Shown one piece after another: positions 13,781-23,849 of a DNA stretch of 64,000 nt. This DNA is from an uncultured Pelagibacteraceae bacterium. GTDB lineage: Bacteria; Pseudomonadota; Alphaproteobacteria; Pelagibacterales; Pelagibacteraceae. The notes beneath the pieces were generated by a model. It made no database searches. It had not been told where the DNA came from and worked only from the letters and a program-made list of their open reading frames with translations. The translations under genes and the position numbers were made by a program. Each line of letters begins with the position of its first letter. Positions within the stretch are counted from its first letter, which is position 1. The stretch spans positions 1 to 64,000 of the forward strand of contig CACAZW010000003.1 in NCBI GenBank assembly GCA_902537055.1. Reading direction: 5' to 3'.

Positions 13781-15066
13781 TCAATTGGTAAATATCTTTT
13801 AATTAACATATTGAATTGTCTACCTCTTTCTTCAAAATTTTTGTATTGATCAAATGATGCAGCCGATGGGCTAAATAAAACTGTAACTTTAGTTCTTATA
13901 TACTTAAGGTTTGGAATTAATTTGAGAGTATTTCTCAGATCTTTTGATAGGTTAACTTTAATTTTATTTTTAAATAGTTTGAGAAAAACTTGTCTATCTT
14001 TTCCATAAATATATGCTTCTAAATTTTTAAAATACTTTTTATTTAAATTAAATTTATCACCCTTTTTAAATAATCCTCCCAAGATCCATAAAATTTTTCC
14101 ATTAGATTCTAAAAATGGAACAGTAGAAGATAATGTTGTTGACTTAGAGTCGTTTATTATTTTTAAATACTTCGATTGATGGATCACTTCCTGCCTAAAT
14201 TTCAAAGGTTTAAATTTATTAATAGTTTTTATTACAGTTTTTAAATTAAGTTTCATATGTTTTGATAGCTCAAATAAAAAATTTAAATTTTGAAAATTTG
14301 TTGAATTTTTAAAATTATCATTACTTAATTTATTTTTTAAATATGCATACTTATTTTTACTTACATATATTATTTTAGATTTTATATTTTTAGTTCTTAA
14401 TAAGTCTTTCAATAAATTAGTATTTGATATTATTGCTACATCATTTTCGTTTTGTCTTATTACACATTTTAATTTTGATAATATGTAATTTTTCATTGTA
14501 TTATGCCTCTCTAAATGATCTGGAGAAATATTTATGATTATAGAAAATTTTGATTTGAAATATTTACTATAAGCCAGCTGATAAGAAGAAGCCTCAATAA
14601 CAAAGATAGTATTTCTGGTAACTCTTTTTTCCTCTAAAATAGGATTTCCAATATTTCCAGTCAACCTGGTGTCATAATGGTGGTTCTTTAAAATATCATA
14701 AAGCAACTTACTTGTAGTTGACTTTCCGTTCGTGCCAGTAATCGTGATTGTTAAAACTTCAGGGTTAAATCTATAAAAAATATCAAAATCAGTAATAACT
14801 TTTTTTTGGTTTTTTTTTAAATAATTTGATAACTGGCATTTATTTATATTAATACCGGGACTTATAACTATATAATCAAAATTATTATTTAATAATTTTG
14901 ATTTAGAAATAAAAAATTTTTTATATTTATTTTTAATTTTTTTCTTATCATCATCGAAAATAAAACACTTATTTTTCTTTTTTAAATATTTTAATGATGA
15001 AATACCAGATTTTCCAAAACCATATATTAAAAAATTTTTACTTAAAGTTTCATTATTTAATTTCAT
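13777..15066 (-). CDS. murD: UDP-N-acetylmuramoyl-L-alanine--D-glutamate ligase MurD
   Basis: Adds D-Glu to UDP-MurNAc-L-Ala. The P-loop is TITGTNGKSTTSK, the central region includes INISPDHLERHNTMKNYI and the C-domain begins KIINDSKSTTLSSTVPFL, ending LFSPSAASFDQYKNFEERGRQF, which is typical of MurD. At 429 residues it is slightly short. Its start shares a base with the mraY stop. Very Lys/Asn-rich composition, like its neighbours. Confidence 0.95.
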   Translation of the reverse strand: MKLNNETLSKNFLIYGFGKSGISSLKYLKKKNKCFIFDDDKKKIKNKYKKFFISKSKLLNNNFDYIVISPGININKCQLSNYLKKNQKKVITDFDIFYRFNPEVLTITITGTNGKSTTSKLLYDILKNHHYDTRLTGNIGNPILEEKRVTRNTIFVIEASSYQLAYSKYFKSKFSIIINISPDHLERHNTMKNYILSKLKCVIRQNENDVAIISNTNLLKDLLRTKNIKSKIIYVSKNKYAYLKNKLSNDNFKNSTNFQNLNFLFELSKHMKLNLKTVIKTINKFKPLKFRQEVIHQSKYLKIINDSKSTTLSSTVPFLESNGKILWILGGLFKKGDKFNLNKKYFKNLEAYIYGKDRQVFLKLFKNKIKVNLSKDLRNTLKLIPNLKYIRTKVTVLFSPSAASFDQYKNFEERGRQFNMLIKRYLPIE

Positions 15067-16151
15067 TATCTAAGTTTCAAAGTTGCTAATCCAATCATCG
15101 CTAGAATAATAGAAATTATCCAAAATCTTATTACAACCGTTGACTCTGGCCATCCCTTTTTTTCAAAATGATGGTGTATTGGAGCCATTTTAAATATTCT
15201 TTTACCTGTTAATTTATAGGAAATAACTTGAACTATTACAGAAACAGCTTCTAAAACAAACAATCCGCCTGTTATTGCTAACACAATTTCGTGCTTAGTT
15301 ATTATACCAACTGCTCCAAGTGAACCACCTAATGATAAAGATCCAGTGTCTCCCATAAAAATTTTTGCCGGTGGTGCATTAAACCATAAAAAACCTAGAC
15401 AAGCCCCAATTATTGATCCACAAAAAATCGAAGCTTCTCCTACACCCTCTATATATGCGATCTGAAGATAATCAGAAAAAATTATGTTACCAGAGACATA
15501 ACTAATAAATGCAAAACATGCAGCAACTAACATAACAGGAACTGTTGCTAATCCGTCTAAACCATCTGTTAAATTAACCGCATTTGAAGCGCCAACTAAT
15601 ATGAACATATAAAAAGGTATAAAAAACCAGCCAAGATTGATTACTAAGTTTTTGAAAAAAGGAAAATATAGATTGTTTATTTGATCAGAATTACTTGTGA
15701 TATAAAGTATAAATATACCTATCAAAGCTAAAATAATTTGTAGAGAGAACTTTAATTTAGAAGAAATTCCATGCGAACTTTTTAACTTTATTTTTTTATA
15801 ATCATCATAAGCTCCCAATAATCCAAAAGAAGCTGCAATAAATATTAAAAACCAATTATATGGATTTGATAAGTCACCCCATAGCAATACCCCTGAAAAA
15901 ACACCTAATAATATTATTAGTCCTCCCATTGTTGGTGTTCCAATTTTTCTAATTATATGATCGCTAGGTCCATCTTCTCTGATTGGATTATGAATTTGTT
16001 TTGAAGAAAAAAAATTAATTAATGGGTTTCCAACTAAGAAAACGACAATCATAGCTGTAAACATAGAAAGACCAGTTCTTACTGTTAAATATTTAAAAAC
16101 ATTCAAAAAACTAAATTGATCTACTAGAATTGAAAAAAGTTCAAACAACAT
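15066..16151 (-). CDS. mraY: Phospho-N-acetylmuramoyl-pentapeptide-transferase MraY
   Basis: An integral membrane enzyme that transfers phospho-MurNAc-pentapeptide to undecaprenyl phosphate, giving lipid I. About ten membrane helices are evident. Signature stretches are TPTMGGLIILLG, GAYDDYKKIK, NAVNLTDGLDGLAT (catalytic Asp-rich), FMGDTGSLSLGG and the HHHFEKKGWPE motif. Length of 361 residues is typical. It abuts the murE/F fusion with a one-base overlap and murD likewise. Confidence 0.97.
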   Translation of the reverse strand: MLFELFSILVDQFSFLNVFKYLTVRTGLSMFTAMIVVFLVGNPLINFFSSKQIHNPIREDGPSDHIIRKIGTPTMGGLIILLGVFSGVLLWGDLSNPYNWFLIFIAASFGLLGAYDDYKKIKLKSSHGISSKLKFSLQIILALIGIFILYITSNSDQINNLYFPFFKNLVINLGWFFIPFYMFILVGASNAVNLTDGLDGLATVPVMLVAACFAFISYVSGNIIFSDYLQIAYIEGVGEASIFCGSIIGACLGFLWFNAPPAKIFMGDTGSLSLGGSLGAVGIITKHEIVLAITGGLFVLEAVSVIVQVISYKLTGKRIFKMAPIHHHFEKKGWPESTVVIRFWIISIILAMIGLATLKLR

Positions 16152-18979
16152 TAAGATTTTGATCCAATTTGTTTGGTTATTTGATTAAGTCCTGTAGAAT
16201 TTGAGCCCTTTATCATTAAAAAATCACCATTATTTAAATCATTTTTTATTATATTAAGAATTTCACTAGTTGATTTAAGTATTTTTCCTCTTTTTTGTGT
16301 TCTAATTTTGTTGAATGTTTCTGTGATATAATTCCCATAAACAAACAACTTTTTGAAATTTGCCTTATTGATATCTTTTGCAGCTTCAATATGGAGTTTT
16401 TTTGAAAATTTTCCTAATTCTAACATGTCACCCAGTAGCATAAATTTTTTATTTGGATTTACTTTTAAATTATCAAATTTCTTAATTGAGAAATTCAGAG
16501 ATAATGGATTTGAGTTATAACTTTCATCTATTATGTTAACTTTTTTAGAGCCGACAGTAAATTTTTTTATATTTCCTCTACCACTTGGTATTTTATAACC
16601 AGAAAAAAAGTTGCTTTTTATTTTATCAATGATGTTTAAACTTTTACAAACTGCTATGGAAGCCAATATATTATCCAAATAAGGTAATAAATTATTATTA
16701 ATTTTAAAATTAAAAGTTTTAGAAGCTACGTCAATATAAATGATATAAGATTTCTTAGATTTTTTTAATTTAGATAATCTAATATTAGAATTTTTATGTT
16801 TACCAAAAGAAATGATATTTAAATTATTTTTATTTGCTAAATTTGAAAAAAAATCAAAAAATTTATCATCTTTATTCAATACAATTGTACCATTTTTTCT
16901 TATGTTGAAAATAATCTCTGATTTAGCTTTAGCTATATCCAATAAAGATTTAAAATTTTTGGCGTGCGCATAACTAATATTTGTAATAACTCCAACGTCT
17001 GGTTTAATTATTTTTGATAAATAGTCTATTTCTCCCTTTTTATCCATTCCAATTTCAAATATTCCATAAGTCGTATCCTTATTTAAATTTATTAAAGAAA
17101 TAGGTAAACCGAATTTATTATTGAATGAATTTTTTGAAAATGTTGTAGAATAATTTTTTTTAAGACATTGTCCTAACAATTCTTTCAACGAGGTTTTGCC
17201 TGAGGATCCAGTAATTGCAACTTGAGATGAATTGGAAGAAATTCTTATCTTTTGTGAAAATTTAATTAATAATTCTAGAGTATTTTTAACATTAATCTTT
17301 TTTTTACTATAATTTTTGTTATTTTGAATTATTGCTAATTTTGCTCCATTTTTTAAAGCTTCGTCTGCAAAATCATTTCCATTAAAAGATCTCCCCTTAA
17401 TTCCAAGGAAAATTTTACCTTTATTATGTTTTTTTGAATTAGTACTAATTTTTAAATTTTTTATTCTATCTAATTTTTTGTTATTTATAATTTCTTTAAG
17501 TATATTTAATTTCCAATCATTTGATAAAAATCTATTTTTTAAAATTATTGATTTTCTTATATTATCTTTGTCAGAAAATTTATTTTTCTTAATATATTCT
17601 TGAGTGTTTTCATGTCCCTTTCCTGCAATAACTAAAACCTCATCTGACTTACTATTTAAAATTGCTTTTTTTATAGCTAATTTTCTTGATGGTATTTCAA
17701 TCATTTTAGATGGTAAAATTGATTTCTTAATGCTTGCTCTGATATTTTCTGGATTTTCACTTCTAGGATTATCGTCTGTAAGATAAATATAATTACATAA
17801 TTTGTTAGCAATTTTACCCATTATTGGTCTTTTTTCTTTATCTCTTTCACCACCACATCCAAATACAATATTAGTTTTTCTTAAACTATATTGTTCCTTA
17901 ATATTTTCTATACTGGTTTTGAGAGCCTCTGGAGAATGAGCATAGTCTAAAATAAAAATAGAATTATCTTTGGTTTTTCCAATTATCTCGAGCCTTCCTT
18001 TTGCAGGTTTAATATACTTAAGTTTTTTGACAATATCATCAATATTTAAATTACTTTTAATTGCTGCTGCAACAGCCATCATCAAATTCTTAATTTGTAT
18101 TTTTCCAATTAGTCTAGTTTTAAATTGGTATTCCTTATTTTGAAAAGTAAACTTTATATGTTGGTAGTTATTTAAAATTTTAATTGAATTGATTTTTAAA
18201 TGACTTTCTGAGGTACCAATGTTTAATAAATTTAATTTTTTTCTTTTGGCAATTTTTTTAAAGATTTGTGAGTATTTTAGATCATTATCAAATATCAAAT
18301 TTCCATTTTTTTTTGTCAACTCATTAAATAAAATTAATTTTGAATTAAAATAATTTTTATAATTTTTGTGATAATCTAAATGATCTCTGCTTAAATTAGT
18401 GAATATAGACGTACTAAATTTAATGCCGTGTAGTCTTTTTTGATGCAAACCATGACTCGACGCTTCTAAAATTACATTTTCAATTTTTTTATTCTTTAAA
18501 TTTGCAAGTATTTTATTTATTGTAATAGCATCAACAGTTGTATTATTAAGTTTTAAGTTAACACCATTCGATTTGACACCTAAAGTTCCAATTGAAGCTA
18601 CTTTTTTTTTATTAAGTTTTAATATTTGGTAATAAAAATTGACTATAGACGATTTACCGTTTGTACCGGTTACAGCAATTATATTATTTGGTTTTTTATT
18701 ATAATATTTATTTGCAAAATTTGATAAGGCTAATCTAGGATTGCTTACTTTTATATATAATACACCTTTATTAATTCCAGTTTTAAACTTATTTGATACA
18801 ATTATTCGAGCTCCTCTTATTACGGCATCATTTATGAAATTATTTCCATTGAATTTACTACCTTGTATTGCAAAAAAAATATAATTTTTTTTTATTTTTT
18901 TTGAATTAAATTCAAATCCATTAAAACTTTTGTTGTTAAAATTTCTATTAAGATTTTTAAAAAAGCTTTTTAATATCAT
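16151..18979 (-). CDS. murE-murF: MurE-MurF fusion: UDP-MurNAc-tripeptide ligase joined to D-Ala-D-Ala-adding ligase
   Basis: One uninterrupted 942-residue frame holds two complete Mur ligases. Residues 1 to about 490 are MurE: P-loop VTGTNGKSS, motif LSRDHLDYHKNY, the DNPR motif (TDDNPRSENP) that in MurE marks meso-diaminopimelate use, and the end VIAGKGHENTQEY. Residues about 490-942 are MurF: an N-domain with FLGIKGRSFNGNDF, P-loop ITGSSGKTSLKE, NISYAHAKNF and IIDESYNSNPLS. Together they would add DAP and then D-Ala-D-Ala. No stop, restart or frameshift is seen between the halves, and the linker is very short. Its neighbours ftsI and mraY are those expected for separate murE and murF. Fusions of this pair are known in some other proteobacteria. 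Confidence 0.95.
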   Translation of the reverse strand: MILKSFFKNLNRNFNNKSFNGFEFNSKKIKKNYIFFAIQGSKFNGNNFINDAVIRGARIIVSNKFKTGINKGVLYIKVSNPRLALSNFANKYYNKKPNNIIAVTGTNGKSSIVNFYYQILKLNKKKVASIGTLGVKSNGVNLKLNNTTVDAITINKILANLKNKKIENVILEASSHGLHQKRLHGIKFSTSIFTNLSRDHLDYHKNYKNYFNSKLILFNELTKKNGNLIFDNDLKYSQIFKKIAKRKKLNLLNIGTSESHLKINSIKILNNYQHIKFTFQNKEYQFKTRLIGKIQIKNLMMAVAAAIKSNLNIDDIVKKLKYIKPAKGRLEIIGKTKDNSIFILDYAHSPEALKTSIENIKEQYSLRKTNIVFGCGGERDKEKRPIMGKIANKLCNYIYLTDDNPRSENPENIRASIKKSILPSKMIEIPSRKLAIKKAILNSKSDEVLVIAGKGHENTQEYIKKNKFSDKDNIRKSIILKNRFLSNDWKLNILKEIINNKKLDRIKNLKISTNSKKHNKGKIFLGIKGRSFNGNDFADEALKNGAKLAIIQNNKNYSKKKINVKNTLELLIKFSQKIRISSNSSQVAITGSSGKTSLKELLGQCLKKNYSTTFSKNSFNNKFGLPISLINLNKDTTYGIFEIGMDKKGEIDYLSKIIKPDVGVITNISYAHAKNFKSLLDIAKAKSEIIFNIRKNGTIVLNKDDKFFDFFSNLANKNNLNIISFGKHKNSNIRLSKLKKSKKSYIIYIDVASKTFNFKINNNLLPYLDNILASIAVCKSLNIIDKIKSNFFSGYKIPSGRGNIKKFTVGSKKVNIIDESYNSNPLSLNFSIKKFDNLKVNPNKKFMLLGDMLELGKFSKKLHIEAAKDINKANFKKLFVYGNYITETFNKIRTQKRGKILKSTSEILNIIKNDLNNGDFLMIKGSNSTGLNQITKQIGSKS

Positions 18980-18990
18980 TATGAAATTTC

Positions 18991-20622
18991 TTAATATTTT
19001 ATGGCTAAAATAGGCCCGATTTTTTCGATTATATTTTTGGCAACCTCAACAGAAGTCCAGCCAGCAGTATTAAAAGGTGTGCCTACTATCTTCCTTTTTT
19101 TACCATCATTATACTCATAAATATAAGTTTCACTCAATTTTGGTTCATCTAACAAAACAATTAAAACATATTTTGGAGAAGATATTGGAAAAATTGAAGC
19201 AAAAGTATTTATTTTTTTTTTAGAATATTTACCCTTTATAGATTTTTGAGCTGTTCCTGTTTTTCCAGCAATTTCATAATTAGCGATATTTGCTAAATTA
19301 GCAGTGCCCTGTTCGGATGTTACAATTTTTCTCAATATTTCGTTAATTTTATTCGAATTTTCTTGTGTTATTATTTGTTCACCTCTTTTTAATTTTTTTT
19401 CTTTTTTAATTAAAGTTGGATTTATTTTATATCCACCATTTGCAATTATTGCATAGGCTTTTGCAAGTTGAAGTGGTGTGGTTGTTATACCATGACCATA
19501 TGCTGATGTAGCTAATTTACATTTTCCCCATTTAAAGGGAATTGGATTTCCAACTTCCTCTATATCAAATTGTATTTTATTTAATAAATCTAAATTTTCT
19601 AGAAAATCTTTAAAATTTTCTAACCCAACTTTCTGAGCAATTTTGATTGAACCAATATTTCCAGATCTAATTAATATTTCTTCAGCGGTAAGACTAGATG
19701 GAATATCCATATCATATTCAGAGATTGACCTTCCAGCACATTTTATTTTTTTTGGTAAATTTTTAAAAAGGGTATCTTCTTGGATAACATTTTCTTGAAG
19801 CCCGGCAGCGAATGTAAATGTTTTAAAAACTGATCCAAGTTCATAGACACCTTTTGTGGATCTGTTTATAAATTTTTTATCAGAAATGTCTTCTCTTTTA
19901 TTTAAATCAAAATCTGGTAGAGAAACCATAGAAAGAATCTCTCCACTGTTAACATTCATTAAAATAGCCGTGCTTCCATAACTATTGAAAATTTCTTGAA
20001 ATTTTATCAATTCCTCTCTTATCAAATATTGTATTTCAGTATCTAAAGAAAGCCTTAATGACTTTTTTGAAGTTGTTAATTCATAGTCAAAAGATTTTTC
20101 TATACCAGACACACCATTGTTATCTGTATCAATCTGTCCCAATATATGACTGAAAAGATTACCGTTAGGATAAACACGAGCAATGTTTTCTTCTTCTTTG
20201 AACGATTTTTCTCCTAGTAATTTTATTTTTTCAAGTTTTAAAGGAGATATTTTTTTTTTTACATAAAAAAACTTTTTTCCATTAATTTCTCTTTCAAAAT
20301 TTTTGTCAGGAAATATTAATTTTAAAGAAATTAATAATTTTTCTTTGTTAATTAGCTGATTTGGATTTAAGCCCAAATTAGTCACACGCACAGTTTTGGC
20401 AATAATATTTCCATTTCTATCCATGATAGATGCTCTATATTTCTGCTTTTCTTTTACAGTTTGAGTTTGGTTTGTTTTCTTAAATCCTAAATAGATAGTT
20501 TTAGACGTAAAAATTATTGTAATTATAAAAAATATGAAGAAAATAAATGATATACGCTCAAAAGATATTTTTAAATTTGATTTATTTGCTTCAAATTTAA
20601 AATTTTCGTCAATATTATTCAT
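18991..20622 (-). CDS. ftsI: Septal peptidoglycan transpeptidase FtsI (PBP3)
   Basis: A class B penicillin-binding protein that cross-links septal peptidoglycan. It has a short cytoplasmic tail, one membrane anchor (ISFIFFIFFIITIIFTSKTIYL), a pedestal domain starting at RASIMDRNGNIIAKT, and a transpeptidase domain with the catalytic GSVFKTFT (SxxK), SGNIG (SxN) and KTGTAQK (KTG) motifs. Length of 543 residues is normal. It overlaps ftsL by 8 bases and precedes murE/F by 11 bases. Confidence 0.96.
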   Translation of the reverse strand: MNNIDENFKFEANKSNLKISFERISFIFFIFFIITIIFTSKTIYLGFKKTNQTQTVKEKQKYRASIMDRNGNIIAKTVRVTNLGLNPNQLINKEKLLISLKLIFPDKNFEREINGKKFFYVKKKISPLKLEKIKLLGEKSFKEEENIARVYPNGNLFSHILGQIDTDNNGVSGIEKSFDYELTTSKKSLRLSLDTEIQYLIREELIKFQEIFNSYGSTAILMNVNSGEILSMVSLPDFDLNKREDISDKKFINRSTKGVYELGSVFKTFTFAAGLQENVIQEDTLFKNLPKKIKCAGRSISEYDMDIPSSLTAEEILIRSGNIGSIKIAQKVGLENFKDFLENLDLLNKIQFDIEEVGNPIPFKWGKCKLATSAYGHGITTTPLQLAKAYAIIANGGYKINPTLIKKEKKLKRGEQIITQENSNKINEILRKIVTSEQGTANLANIANYEIAGKTGTAQKSIKGKYSKKKINTFASIFPISSPKYVLIVLLDEPKLSETYIYEYNDGKKRKIVGTPFNTAGWTSVEVAKNIIEKIGPILAIKY

Positions 20623-20887
20623 TATTAAATTTAAAAATTTTTAAATCTTTAATTTTTTTTTTTTTTAATTCTTTTTCAAAATATATTTTAGAATATTCCA
20701 TTAACTTATTTGGTGATGTAAGATAGTTGTAATCAAACAAAACTAACTCATAAATATCATTGAGAGCTCTGATATCTTCTTGAATTTCAAAAATTTGTTT
20801 ATCAAGTTTTTTTGTAGAATTTTTTGTAAAAGCAGTTGAAATTATAAGAATAATAATTGGTATAAATAAAATAATTTTTTTATGCAT
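20615..20887 (-). CDS. ftsL: Cell division protein FtsL
   Basis: A small bitopic divisome protein of 90 residues: an N-terminal membrane segment (IILFIPIIILIISTAFT), then a coiled-coil-like stretch (KKLDKQIFEIQEDIRALNDIYELVLFDYNYLTSPNKLMEYSK). Primary sequence is poorly conserved in this family, so the call rests on topology, size and its place between rsmH and ftsI. It overlaps both neighbours by 8 bases, which suggests coupled translation. Confidence 0.82.
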   Translation of the reverse strand: MHKKIILFIPIIILIISTAFTKNSTKKLDKQIFEIQEDIRALNDIYELVLFDYNYLTSPNKLMEYSKIYFEKELKKKKIKDLKIFKFNNE

Positions 20888-21872
20888 CTAATTTCAAATT
20901 TTCTATATCTTTTAAGTAATTAAAATTACTAATAAATTTTTTGAAGTTACATCCATTCTCTAATTTATATGCAAATCTAAGTTTTGCTGATCTTGAGGGA
21001 GGATTAATATTAATCTCTCTGGATGAAGGGACTATTGGTTTTTTTTTGGTTAAATTAAAATACTTTTTAGTTGGAGCACTTTTTGGTAAATACCTAGAAG
21101 AATTTTTTACTTCTGAGTATTCTTTAAAAAAAAACTTTACTATTTTATCCTCAATAGAATGAAAAGTAACAACTGCTATTACGCCACCAACTGGCAAAAT
21201 ATTATAGGCTTTTACTAAACCATATATCAGCTCGGTTATCTCTTTATTTACAAAAATTCTAAGAGCTTGAAAAACTTTAGTAGATTTATTTTTTCCACTT
21301 TTCTTTTTTTTTACACCTTCAACGATTTCTGCTAAATTTTCAGTTTTAATTTTTTTATTTTTTCTTAACTGTACTATTTTTTTTGATATTGGTTTTGCAT
21401 ATTTTTCATCACCAAAATACTTGAAAATTTTAAAAAGACTTTGTTGGCTCATTTTTGAGATTACATCATCACAAGAAAAATCATTTAATCCCATTCTCAT
21501 ATCTAGTTTGCCTTTGCTATTAAAAGATAAACCTCTATTTAGGTCAGAAATCTGATTTAACGAATATCCCAGATCAAAAACAATTGCTCTAATATTATCT
21601 TCCTTTATTTGATCAATATCCGAAAATTTTTTGTTATAAAATTTAAATCTTTTTTTATACTTTGTGTGGAATTGATTAGCTATACTATTGACAGAGTTAT
21701 CTCTATCTAGTGCTATTATATTATTTAAATTATTCTCTAATATCTTTTTTGAATAACCACCTGCACCAAATGTACAATCGATAAATGTGCCACCATAAAG
21801 AGGGGAAATAATACTAACTAATTCGTTTAGTAATACTGGAAAATGTTTTTCCAGATTTATGGTGGCATTCAT
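20880..21872 (-). CDS. rsmH: 16S rRNA (cytosine-1402-N4)-methyltransferase RsmH (MraW)
   Basis: Methylates C1402 in the decoding centre of 16S rRNA, using SAM. The family N-terminus HFPVLLNELVSIISPLYGGTFIDCTFGAGGYSKKILE carries the SAM loop. DLGYSLNQISDLNRGLSFNSKGKLDMRM, FQALRIFVNKEI and VVTFHSIEDKIVK are strong signatures. Length of 330 residues is normal. In most genomes this gene directly follows mraZ; here ftsZ has come between them (18-base gap to ftsZ). Confidence 0.97.
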   Translation of the reverse strand: MNATINLEKHFPVLLNELVSIISPLYGGTFIDCTFGAGGYSKKILENNLNNIIALDRDNSVNSIANQFHTKYKKRFKFYNKKFSDIDQIKEDNIRAIVFDLGYSLNQISDLNRGLSFNSKGKLDMRMGLNDFSCDDVISKMSQQSLFKIFKYFGDEKYAKPISKKIVQLRKNKKIKTENLAEIVEGVKKKKSGKNKSTKVFQALRIFVNKEITELIYGLVKAYNILPVGGVIAVVTFHSIEDKIVKFFFKEYSEVKNSSRYLPKSAPTKKYFNLTKKKPIVPSSREININPPSRSAKLRFAYKLENGCNFKKFISNFNYLKDIENLKLDA

Positions 21873-21890
21873 TTATTTTTTTGAAGACCA

Positions 21891-23336
21891 TTAATTCTTT
21901 TGTCTTCTCAAAAATGCTGGAATTTCTAAATCTTCTTCTTCCTCAGAGTTTATCTCTTGTGGTGAAGTTGATAACTCCTCGTTAGCATCTGAATTAAATA
22001 GCTCAGGGGCATCATCATCACTCAACTCAAAATTTTCCAAACCATTATTTTCAGATACTTGATCATCTATATTGCTTTCAAATTCAGAGTTTACTGAGCT
22101 ATTTACAGGTGCTTCGGTTTGCTGTAAATCCTCACCATTTATGGTGCTTGATAACTCATTTGCATAATTAGTATCTATGCTTTTAGAACTCAATTCTTCA
22201 TTTTTCTCTTCTTCCTCTATTTTAAGAGCGTTAGCTCCATTAGTAATTATTGAGTTGTTATTTGTAAATTGGAAAGATTGAGTTGATTCAGAATTTGAAA
22301 ACTCAGAATAACCTGGATTTCTATTTTGAATTCTATGTACCATGTTAATTACTGATTTAGGCTCTGGTTGCTGTCCATCTAATGCAGTAGCAACAATTGA
22401 AACTCTCATTAATCCATCCAAACCATCATCGGTTATAGCTCCGATAATTAATTCTGCCTCTGGATCGACTTCGGCTCTTACTTTATTTACAGCTTCGTCT
22501 ACTTCGAATAATTTTAAATCTTTACCTCCAGTGATATTTACCAAAAGTCCTTTTGCCCCTTTTAAGGAATAATCGTCAATTAAAGGGTTGTTAATTGCTG
22601 ATTCAGCAGCTTTAACAGCTCTTCCTTCCCCTTCGGCCTGACCCGTTCCCATCATAGCTTTACCCATTGAACTCATAACAGTTTCAACATCAGCAAAATC
22701 TAAGTTAATAAGCCCCGGTCTAACCATTAAATCAGTTATACTTTGAACACCATGAAGCAAAACATCATTTGATAAAGCAAAAGATTCTTCAAAAGTTGTT
22801 TGTTCACTTGCAATCTTAAATAAATTTTGATTTGGAACAACTATAATAGTATCAACATGTTTTCGAAGTTCTTCTAAGCCTTGTTGCGCTTTTCTCATTC
22901 TTGAAGGGCCCTCATATAAGAAAGGTAGAGTTATAACCCCGACTGTTAAGATATTGAGTTCTTTTGCAGCTCGAGCAATCACATGAGCAGATCCAGTTCC
23001 AGTCCCACCACCCATTCCGGCTGTAATGAAAACCATATTAGCACCCTGCAATATATTTACAATTTCATTTAAAGACTCGTCTGCAGCAGCTTGACCTATA
23101 TCTAGTTTTGCACCTGCTCCTAGCCCTTTAGTTAAATTTAATCCCATTTGTATTTTTGTTTGTGCCTTACTTAATCTTAAATCTTGAGCATCTGTATTAA
23201 CTGCAATAAACTCAACGCCTTGAAGGCCGGCCTCAATCATTCCATTTATTGCATTTCCACCCGCTCCTCCTACTCCTAATACTAGAATTCTAGGTTTTAG
23301 TTCTTTTATATCTGGTGTTTTAAAGTTTATTGTCAT
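21891..23336 (-). CDS. ftsZ: Cell division protein FtsZ
   Basis: The tubulin-like GTPase that forms the division ring. The GTPase core shows [14 protein letters not shown], the tubulin signature GGGTGTGSA, and [12 protein letters not shown] with the T7-loop region. A long acidic linker (about residues 340-465) leads to the conserved tail [11 protein letters not shown], which in other bacteria binds FtsA and ZipA. A strong ribosome site (AAGGGG) precedes the ATG. Position is odd: second gene of the cluster, 11 bases after mraZ and before rsmH, instead of after ftsA. Expression would come from the mraZ promoter unless an internal one exists. Confidence 0.98.
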   Translation of the reverse strand: MTINFKTPDIKELKPRILVLGVGGAGGNAINGMIEAGLQGVEFIAVNTDAQDLRLSKAQTKIQMGLNLTKGLGAGAKLDIGQAAADESLNEIVNILQGANMVFITAGMGGGTGTGSAHVIARAAKELNILTVGVITLPFLYEGPSRMRKAQQGLEELRKHVDTIIVVPNQNLFKIASEQTTFEESFALSNDVLLHGVQSITDLMVRPGLINLDFADVETVMSSMGKAMMGTGQAEGEGRAVKAAESAINNPLIDDYSLKGAKGLLVNITGGKDLKLFEVDEAVNKVRAEVDPEAELIIGAITDDGLDGLMRVSIVATALDGQQPEPKSVINMVHRIQNRNPGYSEFSNSESTQSFQFTNNNSIITNGANALKIEEEEKNEELSSKSIDTNYANELSSTINGEDLQQTEAPVNSSVNSEFESNIDDQVSENNGLENFELSDDDAPELFNSDANEELSTSPQEINSEEEEDLEIPAFLRRQKN

Positions 23337-23347
23337 ATTTTCCCCTT

Positions 23348-23803
23348 TTAGTTATTAAATTGCTTTTCCCATTTAAGACTTGCTCGATTAATATTAGATT
23401 TTTTCCTAGCGTTTGCCCTAAATTTTTCAAAATGTGTTGGTTCCCAAATTTGAAATGTTTTACCTTGACCAACAAATAACATACTGTTTTTAATTCTTGC
23501 ATGTTTTAGTAATTTTGTTGTTATTTGAACTCTGCCCTCACTATCAAATTGTAAATTTATACTTTCCGATAATATAGACGTTGCAAAATAATCTTTCTTT
23601 TCTTCAAATGGATTTAATGAGTCTATTGCATTAGATATTTTTTCAATTCGATCTTGTGGCCATGCTTCAATACATAGATTATTAAATGATGGATAACAAA
23701 TTATTCCATTGTAGCCTATGTTTGACAAATATGATCTATATGATGCAGGCACTGAAACCCTTCCCTTTTTGTCTAATTTGTTTTCGTAGGTAGATAAAAA
23801 CAT
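23348..23803 (-). CDS. mraZ: Transcriptional regulator MraZ
   Basis: A double-AbrB-fold DNA-binding protein, first gene of the dcw cluster. Recognisable are [25 protein letters not shown] in the first half and [37 protein letters not shown] in the second, the two repeats of the fold. Length of 151 residues is normal. In E. coli MraZ represses its own promoter by binding spaced TGGGN repeats; similar repeats lie just upstream here. A ribosome site AAGGA sits 11 bases before the ATG. The 60-residue ORF at 23320-23502 is a shadow. Confidence 0.96.
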   Translation of the reverse strand: MFLSTYENKLDKKGRVSVPASYRSYLSNIGYNGIICYPSFNNLCIEAWPQDRIEKISNAIDSLNPFEEKKDYFATSILSESINLQFDSEGRVQITTKLLKHARIKNSMLFVGQGKTFQIWEPTHFEKFRANARKKSNINRASLKWEKQFNN

Positions 23804-23824
23804 AAACCATATTATCCTTAATTT

Positions 23825-23849
23825 TGGGTTTTTATGGGATATTATGGGT
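23825..23849 (+). promoter_or_regulatory. Candidate MraZ operator: three TGGG repeats at 10-bp spacing
   Basis: TGGG occurs at 23825, 23835 and 23845, exactly 10 bp apart, 22-45 bp upstream of mraZ. E. coli MraZ binds TGGGN direct repeats with 5-bp spacers, which gives the same period. The repeats overlap and flank the predicted -10 box of the mraZ promoter, so binding would be expected to repress the operon. That regulation is inferred, not shown. Confidence 0.65.

Noticed and set aside
16151-18979. Assembly error joining murE and murF
   Set aside because: Both halves are full-length with a clean in-frame linker and no disrupted motif; neighbours are in the expected order.
23320-23502. 60-residue ORF overlapping mraZ
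   Set aside because: Out-of-frame shadow inside mraZ.
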